The notes under the pieces are model-generated. The model did not search any database and was not told the origin of the DNA. It saw only the letters and a list, made by a program, of their open reading frames with translations. A stretch of 64,000 nt of DNA from Azospirillum thermophilum (lineage in GTDB: Bacteria > Pseudomonadota > Alphaproteobacteria > Azospirillales > Azospirillaceae): assembly GCF_003130795.1 (NCBI RefSeq), contig NZ_CP029352.1:588501-652500 (forward strand). The letters are read 5' to 3'. Position numbers and translations under genes: made by a program. Positions 17,405 to 26,473 of this stretch are shown here, piece by piece (position 1 is the stretch's first letter; the number at the start of each line of letters is the position of its first letter).

Positions 17405-18634
17405 ATGACCGACTTCTACGACGACCTCGAGACGCGCTCCCCGGCCCGGCGCGAGGAGGAGCTGTTCGCCGCCCTGCCGGCCCAGCTCGCCCATGCCAAG
17501 GCCAACGCCCCCTATTTCAGCCGCCTGCTGGCGGAGGTCGATCCCGCGTCGGTCCGCGACCGCGCCGGCCTTGCGGCCCTGCCGGTGACCCGCAAGTCCG
17601 ACCTGATCGCCCTGCAGAAGGACGCGCCGCCCTTCGGCGGGCTGGCGGCCCTGCCGGTCGGCCAGCTCGCGCGGGTCTTCGCCTCGCCCGGCCCGATCCA
17701 CGACCCGGAGCCCTACGGCGCCGATCCCTGGCGCAGCGCGCGGGCGCTGTTCGCCGCCGGCTTCCGCAAGGGCGACCTCGCGCAGAACTGCTTCGCCTAC
17801 CACATGACCCCCGCCGGCTCGATGTTCGAGACCGGGGCCCATGCGGTCGGCTGCGCCGTCATCCCGGCCGGCACCGGCAACACCGAGCTGCAGGCCCAGG
17901 TGGTGGCGGCGCTGAAGCCGCGCGGCTACATCGGCACGCCGGACTTCCTGAAGATCATCCTGGAGAAGGCGGACGAGCTGGGGCTCGACAGCGCCTCGCT
18001 GAAGATCGGCAGCGTGTCGGGCGGCCCCTACCTGCCCGACGCCCGCGCCTTCTACGAGGCGCGCGGGCTCGACATCTACCAGTGCTACGGCACCGCCGAC
18101 CTCGGCATCGTCGCCTACGAGACGCCGGCCCGCTCCGGCCTCGTCGTGAACGAGGGGGTGATCGTCGAGATCCTGCGGCCCGGCACCGGCGATCCGGTTC
18201 CCGACGGCGAGGTGGGGGAGGTGGTGGTGACCCTCTTCTCCGAGGCCTATCCGCTGGTCCGCTTCGCCACCGGCGACCTCTCGGCGGTGATGCCCGGCGA
18301 GAGCCCCTGCGGCCGCACCAACGTCCGGCTGCGCGGCTGGCTCGGCCGGGCCGACCAGACGACCAAGGTCAAGGGCATGTTCGTCCACCCCTCGCAGGTG
18401 GCCGAGGTGCTGCGCCGCCACCCGCAGCTTCGCCGGGCGCGGCTGGTGGTCGGGCGGGCCGACGCCAGCGACACCATGACTCTGCGCTGCGAAGCGGAGG
18501 AGGGCGGGGAGGCTTTGGAGGCTGCCGTGCGAGAAACGCTTGCGTCGGTAACAAAATTGCGCGGTACTGTCGAGCTCGTCCCGCCCGGCAGCCTGCCCAA
18601 CGACGGCAAGGTGATCGAGGACGCCCGCGCCTGA
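17405..18634 (+). CDS. Phenylacetate-CoA ligase-like AMP-binding protein
   Basis: A 409-residue member of the PaaK branch of acyl-adenylate enzymes. The fold markers SGGPYLPDARAFYE, YQCYGTADLGIVAYE, LVRFATGDLSAV and GRADQTTKVKGMFVHP are those of PaaK. The usual P-loop (SSGTTG) is replaced by FASPGPIHDPE, a variant I recognise from a PaaK-like subgroup found with Liv-type operons; its catalytic ability is unclear. ATG 17405 gives the correct N-terminus. It sits after livF and before the aldehyde dehydrogenase, so an acid made from an aldehyde could be activated here, or the protein could bind CoA esters without catalysis. Confidence 0.82.
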   Translation: MTDFYDDLETRSPARREEELFAALPAQLAHAKANAPYFSRLLAEVDPASVRDRAGLAALPVTRKSDLIALQKDAPPFGGLAALPVGQLARVFASPGPIHDPEPYGADPWRSARALFAAGFRKGDLAQNCFAYHMTPAGSMFETGAHAVGCAVIPAGTGNTELQAQVVAALKPRGYIGTPDFLKIILEKADELGLDSASLKIGSVSGGPYLPDARAFYEARGLDIYQCYGTADLGIVAYETPARSGLVVNEGVIVEILRPGTGDPVPDGEVGEVVVTLFSEAYPLVRFATGDLSAVMPGESPCGRTNVRLRGWLGRADQTTKVKGMFVHPSQVAEVLRRHPQLRRARLVVGRADASDTMTLRCEAEEGGEALEAAVRETLASVTKLRGTVELVPPGSLPNDGKVIEDARA

Positions 18635-18720
18635 CGGTTCTGCCGGGCGCCGGCCGGCGATGCCGGTCCGGGACACGGAAACGCCACCAGACAAAGCAGC
18701 CAACCAAGGACACTCATCCA

Positions 18721-20217
18721 ATGAGCGCCACCATCGCCCTCCAGCTCGATCCCTTCGCCCTGGCGAAGGAGTTGTCCGGCAAGCAGTTCATCGACGGGGA
18801 GTTCCGCCCCGCCTCCTCCGGCAAGACCTTCCCGGTGATCAACCCCGCCACCGGCGAGGAGGTCGCCCAGGCCGCCTTCGGCGAGGCCGCCGACGTCGAG
18901 GCCGCGGTCGCCGCCGCCGTCAAGGCACAGAAGGAGTGGGCGAAGAGGGGGGCGCGCGAGCGCGGCAAGCTGGTCGCCGCCTGCGGTGCGGCGCTGGGCG
19001 AGCGGGTCGAGGAGCTGGGCCGCCTGCTGGCGCTCGAGACGGGCAAGGCGCTGCGCACCGAATCGCGCGTCGAAGCCGGCGTGCTGGCCGACATGTTCAC
19101 CTTCTTCGGCGGGCTGGCGCCGGAGCTGAAGGGCGAGACCGTGCCTTTCAACCCGACCATGCTGACCATGACGGTGCGCGAGCCGATCGGCGTCGTCGGC
19201 GCCATCATCCCGTGGAACGTGCCGCTCCTGCTGATGGCGATGAAGATCGCCCCGGCGCTGGTCGCCGGCAACGCGGTGGTGGTGAAGTCGGCGGAAGAGG
19301 CGCCGCTGACCGTGCTGCGCGTCATCCAGATCATGAACAGCATCCTGCCGCCGGGGCTGGTCAACATCCTCTCCGGCTTCGGCCCGGAATGCGGCGCGCC
19401 GCTGGTGGCGCACCCGAAGGTCGGCAAGGTGACCTTCACCGGCTCGGTCGAGACCGGCAAGATCGTCTACAGGACCGCCGCCGACAAGCTGATCCCGGTC
19501 ACGCTGGAGCTGGGCGGCAAGAGCCCGATGATCGTCATGGCCGACGCCGATCTCGACCAGGCGATCGGCGGCGCCATCGCCGGCATGCGCTTCACCCGCC
19601 AGGGCCAGAGCTGCACCGCCTCCTCGCGCATCTTCGTCCATGACAGCATCCACGACGTCTTCGTCGAGACGCTGAAGGAGAAGGTGAACGCGCTGAAGAT
19701 GGGCGACCCGCTGGACGAGGCGACCGACATCGGCACCATCGTCTCGCCGCAGCAGATGGACCGGGTGCAGAGCTACATCGCGCTTGGCAAGGAGACGAAG
19801 GGCGCCACCGCCCACGCCCTGTCGGCGATGCCGGCCGACCCGAAGCTGGCCAAGGGGCTGTTCGTGCAGCCGCACCTGTTCACCGGCGTCACCAATGACG
19901 ACCGCATCGCCCGCGAGGAGATCTTCGGCCCGGTCTGCTGCGTCATCCGCTGGACCGATTACGAGGAGGTCATCGCCGCCGCCAACGACAGCGAATACGG
20001 TCTCGCCGCCACGGTGTGGACGCGGGACCTGAAGGTGGCGATGGATGCGGTGCACCGGCTGGAAGCCGGCTTCGTCCAGGTGAACCAGAACCTGGTGGTG
20101 CAGCCCAACCTCAGCTATGGCGGGGTGAAGACCTCCGGCCTCGGCAAGGAGGCCACGCTGGAGTCGATGCTGGAGCACTTCACCCACAAGAAGACCATCA
20201 TCATCAACATGAAGTGA
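18721..20217 (+). CDS. NAD(P)-dependent aldehyde dehydrogenase
   Basis: A 498-residue ALDH-superfamily enzyme oxidising an aldehyde to its acid. Cofactor and active-site motifs are complete: IIPWNVPLLLMAMKIAPAL, FTGSVETGKIV, VTLELGGKSPMIV (catalytic Glu) and GQSCTASSRIFVHD (nucleophile Cys). The C-terminus PNLSYGGVKTSGLGKE is typical. ATG 18721 begins MSATIALQLDP. It is the last gene of the liv-ligase operon and is followed by a strong terminator. With two ligase-family proteins in the same operon it suggests a route aldehyde to acid to acyl-CoA. The substrate is unknown. Confidence 0.9.
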   Translation: MSATIALQLDPFALAKELSGKQFIDGEFRPASSGKTFPVINPATGEEVAQAAFGEAADVEAAVAAAVKAQKEWAKRGARERGKLVAACGAALGERVEELGRLLALETGKALRTESRVEAGVLADMFTFFGGLAPELKGETVPFNPTMLTMTVREPIGVVGAIIPWNVPLLLMAMKIAPALVAGNAVVVKSAEEAPLTVLRVIQIMNSILPPGLVNILSGFGPECGAPLVAHPKVGKVTFTGSVETGKIVYRTAADKLIPVTLELGGKSPMIVMADADLDQAIGGAIAGMRFTRQGQSCTASSRIFVHDSIHDVFVETLKEKVNALKMGDPLDEATDIGTIVSPQQMDRVQSYIALGKETKGATAHALSAMPADPKLAKGLFVQPHLFTGVTNDDRIAREEIFGPVCCVIRWTDYEEVIAAANDSEYGLAATVWTRDLKVAMDAVHRLEAGFVQVNQNLVVQPNLSYGGVKTSGLGKEATLESMLEHFTHKKTIIINMK

Positions 20218-20228
20218 TGGTTCCGGAG

Positions 20229-20258
20229 CCCCCTCGCCGGCAGCGGCGAGGGGGTTTT
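20229..20258 (+). terminator. Rho-independent terminator after the aldehyde dehydrogenase
   Basis: A perfect 11-bp stem (ccccctcgccg / cggcgaggggg) with a 4-base loop is followed by TTTT. It closes the eight-gene transporter operon. Confidence 0.85.
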
Positions 20259-20310
20259 CCGTTTCAGGCCAGGGGCTGAACAAGTTCGCCATCCGGATGA
20301 TGGAAAGCAC

Positions 20311-20341
20311 TTGCCATACCTCCACCCATACGGTACCGTAC
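20311..20341 (+). promoter_or_regulatory. Promoter and palindromic operator of the leucine operon
   Basis: TTGCCA at 20311-20316 and TACCGT at 20334-20339 are 17 bp apart and form a plausible promoter. The -10 region lies inside the near-perfect palindrome atacgg-ta-ccgtac (20328-20341), which resembles the site at 5065-5080. A repressor bound here would block the operon. Confidence 0.45.
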
Positions 20342-20382
20342 GGACAACGAGAAAACGCCGCTTTGAGGGGAGCGAACAGCCC

Positions 20383-21555
20383 ATGCTGTCCAACCAGTAT
20401 CCGTCGCTGAACTTCGACCTGGGCGAGGCCGCCGACATGCTGCGCGATTCGGTGCGCAGCTTCGCCGCCGCCGAGATCGCCCCCCGCGCCGCCGAGATCG
20501 ACCAGACCAACGAGTTCCCGAACGAGCTGTGGCGCAAGCTGGGCGACCTCGGCGTGCTGGGCATCACGGTCGAGGAGGAGTATGGCGGCGCCGGCATGGG
20601 TTATCTGGAGCATGTCGTGGCGATGGAGGAGATCTCCCGCGCCTCGGCCTCCGTCGGGCTCAGCTACGGCGCGCATTCCAACCTCTGCGTCAACCAGATC
20701 CGCAAGAACGGCACCGCCGAGCAGAAGAGCCGCTACCTGCCGAAGCTGATCTCCGGCGAGCATATCGGCGCGCTGGCCATGTCCGAGCCGAACGCCGGCT
20801 CCGATGTCGTGTCGATGAAGCTGCGCGCCGAGAAGAAGGGCGACCGCTACGTCCTCAACGGCACCAAGATGTGGATCACCAACGGCCCGGACGCCGACAC
20901 GCTGGTGATCTACGCCAAGACCGACGTCAACGCCGGCCCGCGCGGCATCACCGCCTTCCTGGTCGAGAAGGGCTTCAAGGGCTTCTCGGTCGCGCAGAAG
21001 CTGGACAAGCTGGGCATGCGCGGCTCCAACACCGGCGAACTGGTGTTCGAGGACTGCGAGGTCCCGGAGGAGAATGTGCTGGGCGGCGTCGGGCGCGGCG
21101 TCAACGTGCTGATGTCCGGCCTCGACTACGAGCGCGCGGTGCTGGCCGGCGGCCCGCTCGGCATCATGCAGGCCTGCATGGACATCGTCATTCCCTATGT
21201 CCATGACCGCAAGCAGTTCGGCCAGCCGATCGGCGAGTTCCAGCTCATGCAGGGCAAGCTCGCCGACATGTACACCATCATGAACGCCGCCAAGGCCTAT
21301 GTGTACACCGTCGCCAAGGCCTGCGACCGCGGCGAGACCACCCGCAAGGACGCCGCCGCGGCGATCCTCTATTCCGCCGAGAAGGCGACCTGGATGGCGC
21401 TGGAGGCGATCCAGTGCCTGGGCGGCAACGGCTACATCAACGAATACCCGACGGGCCGCCTGCTGCGCGACGCCAAGCTCTACGAGATCGGCGCCGGCAC
21501 CAGCGAGATCCGCCGGATGCTGATCGGCCGCGAGCTGTTCAAGGAAACGGCCTGA
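20383..21555 (+). CDS. liuA: Isovaleryl-CoA dehydrogenase
   Basis: FAD enzyme that converts isovaleryl-CoA to 3-methylcrotonyl-CoA in leucine degradation; 390 residues. The catalytic Glu is in the special position of isovaleryl-CoA dehydrogenases ([17 protein letters not shown]). The usual C-terminal Glu of other acyl-CoA dehydrogenases is replaced ([12 protein letters not shown]), which separates this gene from the other two acyl-CoA dehydrogenases in the window. [15 protein letters not shown] and [12 protein letters not shown] are also present. ATG 20383 follows gagggga. It is the first gene of a seven-gene operon with the methylcrotonyl-CoA carboxylase genes. Confidence 0.95.
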   Translation: MLSNQYPSLNFDLGEAADMLRDSVRSFAAAEIAPRAAEIDQTNEFPNELWRKLGDLGVLGITVEEEYGGAGMGYLEHVVAMEEISRASASVGLSYGAHSNLCVNQIRKNGTAEQKSRYLPKLISGEHIGALAMSEPNAGSDVVSMKLRAEKKGDRYVLNGTKMWITNGPDADTLVIYAKTDVNAGPRGITAFLVEKGFKGFSVAQKLDKLGMRGSNTGELVFEDCEVPEENVLGGVGRGVNVLMSGLDYERAVLAGGPLGIMQACMDIVIPYVHDRKQFGQPIGEFQLMQGKLADMYTIMNAAKAYVYTVAKACDRGETTRKDAAAAILYSAEKATWMALEAIQCLGGNGYINEYPTGRLLRDAKLYEIGAGTSEIRRMLIGRELFKETA

Positions 21556-21571
21556 GCCGGTCAGGTTCTGG

Positions 21572-21619
21572 CAAACGGGTTTGGGCCAAAACGGGTTTGG
21601 GGCCAAAACGGGTTTGGGG
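21572..21619 (+). repeat. Three short tandem repeats in the liuA-thiolase gap
   Basis: Three near-identical units of about 16-17 bp (core aaacgggtttggg, joined by gccaa) fill most of the 76-bp gap before the thiolase gene. They end just before its ribosome-binding site. Function unknown. Confidence 0.75.
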
Positions 21620-21631
21620 AAGGAAAGAGCC

Positions 21632-22813
21632 ATGACGGATACGGTTGTCATCGCGGGCGCCGCCCGCACGCCGATGGGCGGGTTCCAGGGCGACCTGCAG
21701 GGCCTGACCGCCCCGCAGCTCGGCTCCGTCGCCATCAAGGCGGCGCTGGAGCGGGCCGGCGTGAAGCCGGAGGCGGTGGACGAGGTCTTCATGGGCAACG
21801 TGCTGCCGGCCGGCCTGGGCCAGGCACCCGCCCGCCAGGCCTCGATCGGCGCCGGCATCCCCGAGGCGGCGGGCTGCACGACCATCTCCAAGGTCTGCGG
21901 TTCGGGCATGAAGGCGGTCATGCTCGCCCATGACCTGATCAAGGCCGGCTCGGCCGAGGTCATGGTTGCCGGCGGCATGGAGAGCATGTCCAACGCGCCC
22001 TACCTGCTGGACCGCGCCCGCGGCGGCTACCGCATGGGCCACGGCCGCGTGCTCGACCACATGTTCCTCGACGGGCTGGAGGACGCCTACGACCGCGGCC
22101 GCCTGATGGGCACCTTCGCCGAGGAGTGCGCCCAGCACTACCAGTTCACCCGCGAGGCGCAGGACGCCTACGCCATCGAGAGCCTGAACCGCGCCAGGCG
22201 CGCGACCGAGGACGGGAGCTTCGCCAAGGAGATCGTCGCCGTCACGGTCAAGGGCCGCAAGGGCGACACGCTGGTCGAGCGGGACGAACAGCCGCTGAAG
22301 GCCGACCCGTCCAAGATCCCGACGCTGAAGCCGGCCTTCGCCAAGGACGGCACGGTGACCGCGGCCAACGCCTCGTCGATCTCGGACGGTGCGGCGGCGC
22401 TGGTGCTGACGACGCGGTCGAACGCGGAGAAGCAGGGGCTGCCGATCCTGGCCGAGATCAAGGCCCACTCCAACCACGCCCAGGCTCCGGCCTGGTTCAC
22501 CACCGCCCCGGTGGGCGCCATCCAAAAGGTGCTGGAGCGTGCCGGCTGGTCGGCCAAGGACGTCGATCTCTACGAGCTGAACGAGGCGTTCGCCGTGGTC
22601 GCCATGGCGGCGATGCGCGAGCTGGACATCCCGCACGACAGGATCAACGTCCATGGCGGCGCCTGCGCGCTGGGCCATCCGATCGGCGCCTCGGGCGCCC
22701 GCATCCTGGTCACGCTGATGTCGGCGCTGGAGAAGAACGGCCTGAAGCGCGGCGTCGCCTCGCTCTGCATCGGCGGCGGCGAAGCGACCGCCGTGGCGCT
22801 GGAGCTGGTCTGA
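21632..22813 (+). CDS. Acetyl-CoA C-acetyltransferase (thiolase)
   Basis: Thiolase II of 393 residues that splits acetoacetyl-CoA to two acetyl-CoA (or runs in reverse). The active-site Cys is at about residue 89 in [11 protein letters not shown]. The His motif [16 protein letters not shown] and the second Cys in [14 protein letters not shown] are intact. The start at 21632 is preceded by aaggaaagag. In the leucine operon it would complete degradation of the acetoacetate formed by HMG-CoA lyase, once that is activated to its CoA ester. It resembles atoB/phaA products in length and sequence. Confidence 0.92.
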   Translation: MTDTVVIAGAARTPMGGFQGDLQGLTAPQLGSVAIKAALERAGVKPEAVDEVFMGNVLPAGLGQAPARQASIGAGIPEAAGCTTISKVCGSGMKAVMLAHDLIKAGSAEVMVAGGMESMSNAPYLLDRARGGYRMGHGRVLDHMFLDGLEDAYDRGRLMGTFAEECAQHYQFTREAQDAYAIESLNRARRATEDGSFAKEIVAVTVKGRKGDTLVERDEQPLKADPSKIPTLKPAFAKDGTVTAANASSISDGAAALVLTTRSNAEKQGLPILAEIKAHSNHAQAPAWFTTAPVGAIQKVLERAGWSAKDVDLYELNEAFAVVAMAAMRELDIPHDRINVHGGACALGHPIGASGARILVTLMSALEKNGLKRGVASLCIGGGEATAVALELV

Positions 22814-22826
22814 CGGAATACCCCCC

Positions 22827-22845
22827 TCCCCTCCGGGGGAGGGGA
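22827..22845. promoter_or_regulatory. Short GC stem-loop between thiolase and acyl-CoA dehydrogenase genes
   Basis: Perfect 8-bp arms (tcccctcc / ggagggga) with a 3-base loop lie inside the 47-bp gap, with no U-tract. It may tune mRNA stability or expression of the downstream genes. Confidence 0.4.
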
Positions 22846-22860
22846 ACGGGGAGGAAAGAC

Positions 22861-23994
22861 ATGCGGCTGACGGAAGAGCAGCAGATGGTCCGCGACATGG
22901 CCCGCGCCTTCGCGCAGGAGCGGCTGGCGCCGACCGCCGCCGGGCGCGATCGCACCGGGGCCTTCCCGAAGGAGGAGCTGGCCGAGATGGGCAAGCTCGG
23001 CCTGATGGGCATGCTGGTCCCGGAGGATCTCGACGGCGCCGGCTCCGACCATGTCGCCTACGCCCTGGCGATCGAGGAGATCGCCGCCGGCGATGGCGCC
23101 ATCTCGACCATCATGAGCGTCCACAACTCGGTCGGCTGCATGCCGATCCTGAAGTTCGGCAGCCGCGAGCAGCAGGAGCGTTTCCTGAAGCCGATGGCGC
23201 GCGGCGAACTGCTGGGCGCCTTCTGCCTGACCGAGCCGCAGGCGGGCTCCGACGCCTCGGCGATCAGGACGCGGGCGCGGCGCGACGGCGACCATTGGGT
23301 GCTGAACGGCACCAAGCAGTTCATCACGTCGGGCAGGAACGCCGACGTCGCCATCGTCTTCGCCGTCACCGATCCGCAGGCGGGCAAGAAGGGCATCAGC
23401 GCCTTCATCGTCCCGACCGGCACCCCCGGCTATCAGGTGGCGCGGGTCGAGGAGAAGCTGGGCCAGCACTGCTCCGACACCTGCCAGATCGTGTTCGAGG
23501 AATGCCGCGTCCCGGCCGACCTGATGCTGGGCGCCGAAGGCGCCGGCTACAAGGTGGCGCTCGCCAACCTGGAGGGCGGGCGCATCGGCATCGCCTCGCA
23601 GTCGGTCGGCATGGCCCGCGCGGCGCTCGATCACGCCGTCCGCTATGCGCAGGAGCGGCAGAGCATGGGCGTGCCGATCATCCAGCATCAGGCCATCGCC
23701 TTCCGGCTGGCCGACATGGCGACGAAGGTCGAGGCGGCCCGCCAGATGGTGCTGCATGCCGCCGCGCTGCGCGATGCCGGCGAGCCCTGCCTGAAGGAGG
23801 CCGCCATGGCGAAGCTGTTCGCGTCGGAGGCGGCGGAGAGCGTGTGCTCCGACGCCATCCAGATCCATGGCGGCTACGGCTACCTCGCCGACTTCCCGGT
23901 CGAGCGCATCTACCGCGACGTCCGGGTCTGCCAGATTTACGAAGGGACGAGCGACATCCAGCGGCTGGTGATCAGCCGCGCGCTGGTCCAGTGA
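22861..23994 (+). CDS. Short-chain acyl-CoA dehydrogenase
   Basis: A 377-residue FAD-dependent acyl-CoA dehydrogenase with [29 protein letters not shown] and the C-terminal catalytic Glu in [14 protein letters not shown]. This is the short-chain pattern, unlike liuA. The start ATG at 22861 follows ggggaggaaag. Its place inside the leucine operon suggests a related branched short-chain substrate, for example 2-methylbutyryl-CoA from isoleucine, or butyryl-CoA; the sequence alone does not decide. Electrons would go to ETF. Confidence 0.9.
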   Translation: MRLTEEQQMVRDMARAFAQERLAPTAAGRDRTGAFPKEELAEMGKLGLMGMLVPEDLDGAGSDHVAYALAIEEIAAGDGAISTIMSVHNSVGCMPILKFGSREQQERFLKPMARGELLGAFCLTEPQAGSDASAIRTRARRDGDHWVLNGTKQFITSGRNADVAIVFAVTDPQAGKKGISAFIVPTGTPGYQVARVEEKLGQHCSDTCQIVFEECRVPADLMLGAEGAGYKVALANLEGGRIGIASQSVGMARAALDHAVRYAQERQSMGVPIIQHQAIAFRLADMATKVEAARQMVLHAAALRDAGEPCLKEAAMAKLFASEAAESVCSDAIQIHGGYGYLADFPVERIYRDVRVCQIYEGTSDIQRLVISRALVQ

Positions 23995-24065
23995 CGACCA
24001 TCACAGTCGATCCCACACGCAGCCCATCCGACAAGACGTCCGAGTAACGGGGGAGGACGACGGCC

Positions 24066-25673
24066 ATGACCGTCCTGAAGAGCGCCCTGAACGCGCGCTC
24101 CGCGGAATTCCAGACCAATGCCGACGCCATGGCGGCGCTGGTCGCCGACCTGCGCCAGAAGGTGGCGGCCATCCAGCAGGGCGGCGGCGCCAAGGCGCGC
24201 GACAAGCATCTGGCGCGCGGCAAGCTGCTGCCGCGCGAGCGCGTCCGCCAGCTCCTCGACGTCGGCTCGCCCTTCCTGGAGCTGTCGCAGATGGCGGCCT
24301 ACAAGGTGTACGAGGATGACGTGCCGGCCGCCGGCATCATCACCGGCATCGGCTCGGTCGCCGGACAGGAATGCATGATCGTCGTCAACGACGCGACGGT
24401 GAAGGGCGGCACCTACTATCCGCTGACGGTCAAGAAGCACCTGCGCGCGCAGGAGATCGCCCAGCAGAACAACCTGCCCTGCATCTATCTGGTCGACAGC
24501 GGCGGCGCCAACCTGCCGAACCAGGACGAGGTCTTCCCCGACCGCGACCATTTCGGCCGCATCTTCTTCAACCAGGCCAACATGTCGGCCCAGGGCATCC
24601 CGCAGATCGCGGTGGTGATGGGAAGCTGCACGGCCGGCGGCGCCTATGTGCCCGCCATGTCGGACGAGGCGATCATCGTCCGCAACCAGGGCACCATCTT
24701 CCTCGGCGGTCCGCCGCTGGTGAAGGCGGCGACCGGCGAGGTGGTGTCGGCCGAGGATCTGGGCGGCGCCGACGTGCATTCCCGCACCTCCGGCGTGACC
24801 GACCATTATGCGATGAACGACGCCCATGCGCTGGCCATGGCCCGGCGGGTTGTGGAGAACCTGAACCGCAGCAAGCGGATCGACCTCGACCTCCGCCGGC
24901 CGGAGGAGCCGCACTATGACCCGCGCGAGCTCTACGGCGTCATCCCCAGCGACGCGCGCAAGCCTTTCGACGTGCGCGAGGTGATCGCCCGCATCGTCGA
25001 CGGCTCGCGCTTCGACGAGTTCAAGCCGCTCTACGGCACCACGCTGGTCACCGGCTTCGCCCACATCTTCGGCTATCCGGTCGGCATCATCGCCAACAAC
25101 GGCATCCTCTTCTCGGAAAGCGCGCTGAAGGGCGCCCATTTCGTCGAGCTGTGCTGCCAGCGCCGCATCCCGCTGGTGTTCCTGCAGAACATCACCGGCT
25201 TCATGGTCGGCCGCAAGTACGAGGCCGGCGGCATCGCCAAGGACGGCGCCAAGCTGGTGACCGCGGTCGCCTGCGCCCAGGTGCCGAAATTCACCGTCAT
25301 CATCGGCGGCAGCTACGGCGCCGGCAACTACGGCATGTGCGGCCGCGCCTACAGCCCGCGCTTCCTCTGGATGTGGCCGAACGCCCGCATCTCCGTCATG
25401 GGCGGCGAGCAGGCGGCCGGCGTGCTGGCCCAGGTGAAGCGCGACGCGCTGGAGGCCCAGGGCAGGAGCTGGCCGGCCGAGGAGGAGGACGCCTTCAAGG
25501 CGCCGATCCGCGCCCAGTACGAGACGCAGGGCCATCCCTACTATGCCTCCGCCCGGTTGTGGGACGACGGCATCATCGACCCGGCGGACACCCGCATGGT
25601 CCTCGGCCTCGGCCTGTCGGCGTCGCTGAACGCCCCGGTGCCGGAGACGAAGTTCGGCGTGTTCCGGATGTGA
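24066..25673 (+). CDS. liuB: 3-methylcrotonyl-CoA carboxylase, beta (carboxyltransferase) subunit
   Basis: Carboxyltransferase half of methylcrotonyl-CoA carboxylase, 535 residues. It moves carboxyl groups from biotin to 3-methylcrotonyl-CoA. The acyl-CoA carboxyltransferase fold is visible: [27 protein letters not shown] (split, characteristic of the MCC branch), [16 protein letters not shown] and [19 protein letters not shown]. The start follows a gggggaggacg sequence. The biotin-bearing alpha subunit is encoded two genes downstream, with the hydratase between them, the order seen in other liu operons. Confidence 0.95.
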   Translation: MTVLKSALNARSAEFQTNADAMAALVADLRQKVAAIQQGGGAKARDKHLARGKLLPRERVRQLLDVGSPFLELSQMAAYKVYEDDVPAAGIITGIGSVAGQECMIVVNDATVKGGTYYPLTVKKHLRAQEIAQQNNLPCIYLVDSGGANLPNQDEVFPDRDHFGRIFFNQANMSAQGIPQIAVVMGSCTAGGAYVPAMSDEAIIVRNQGTIFLGGPPLVKAATGEVVSAEDLGGADVHSRTSGVTDHYAMNDAHALAMARRVVENLNRSKRIDLDLRRPEEPHYDPRELYGVIPSDARKPFDVREVIARIVDGSRFDEFKPLYGTTLVTGFAHIFGYPVGIIANNGILFSESALKGAHFVELCCQRRIPLVFLQNITGFMVGRKYEAGGIAKDGAKLVTAVACAQVPKFTVIIGGSYGAGNYGMCGRAYSPRFLWMWPNARISVMGGEQAAGVLAQVKRDALEAQGRSWPAEEEDAFKAPIRAQYETQGHPYYASARLWDDGIIDPADTRMVLGLGLSASLNAPVPETKFGVFRM

Positions 25674-25683
25674 GGGGGACACG

Positions 25684-26469
25684 ATGATGAAGCATCTTCT
25701 GATCGACGTCGCCCCCAGCGGCGTCGCCGCCGTCACGATGAACCGCGGCGACGTCCACAACGCCTTCAACGAGGAGGTCATCGCCGAGCTGACGGAGGCC
25801 TTCCGCAGCCTGGGCGTCAACCCCGAGGTGCGGGCCATTCTGCTGCGCGGCGCCGGCAAGAGCTTTTCGGCCGGGGCGGACCTCGGCTGGATGAAGAAGA
25901 TGGCGGGCTACTCCCACCAGGAGAATGTCGAGGACGCCATGGGGCTCGCCACCATGCTGCGCACGCTCGACGAATGCCCCAAGCCGACGGTGGCGGTGGT
26001 GCAGGGGCCGGCCTATGGTGGCGGCGTCGGGCTGGTGTCCGCCTGCGACATCGCCGTTGCCGCCGACAGCGCGAGCTTCGCCCTGACCGAGGTGAGGCTG
26101 GGCCTGATCCCGGCGGTCATCAGCCCCTATGTGATCGCCGCCATCGGCGAGCGGGCCTGCCGCCGCTACTTCCTCACCGGCGAGCGGTTTTCCGCCGCCG
26201 AGGCGCTGCGGCTCGGCCTGCTGCACCAGACCGTCAAGGCCGACGAGCTGGACGCCTGCGTCGAGGTGATGGTGCACAACCTGCTGCAGTGCGGCCCGGA
26301 CTCGCAGACCGCGGCCAAGGAGCTGATCCGCGCCGTGGCGCGCCGCCCGCTGAGCGATGCGGTGGTGCGCGACACGGCCGAGCGCATCGCCCGCCAGCGG
26401 GCGAGCGGCGAGGGCAGGGAGGGCGTCGGCGCCTTCCTGGACAAGAGAGACCCTGCGTGGCGGAGCTGA
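25684..26469 (+). CDS. liuC: Methylglutaconyl-CoA hydratase (enoyl-CoA hydratase family)
   Basis: Crotonase-fold hydratase of 261 residues that turns 3-methylglutaconyl-CoA into HMG-CoA. Oxyanion-hole segments are present (ILLRGAGKSFSAGADLGWMKKM and VQGPAYGGGVGLVSACDIAVA, each typical of the family). Its position between the two methylcrotonyl-CoA carboxylase genes supports the assignment. Tandem ATG codons at 25684 and 25687 are both possible starts. The next gene starts 4 bp after its stop. Confidence 0.92.
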   Translation: MMKHLLIDVAPSGVAAVTMNRGDVHNAFNEEVIAELTEAFRSLGVNPEVRAILLRGAGKSFSAGADLGWMKKMAGYSHQENVEDAMGLATMLRTLDECPKPTVAVVQGPAYGGGVGLVSACDIAVAADSASFALTEVRLGLIPAVISPYVIAAIGERACRRYFLTGERFSAAEALRLGLLHQTVKADELDACVEVMVHNLLQCGPDSQTAAKELIRAVARRPLSDAVVRDTAERIARQRASGEGREGVGAFLDKRDPAWRS

Positions 26470-26473
26470 CCAG

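Noticed and set aside
18247..21993. A 1248-codon minus-strand frame opposite the ALDH and liuA genes
   Set aside because: Antisense shadow caused by GC-rich codon bias. No family motif is seen, and the plus-strand genes are certain.
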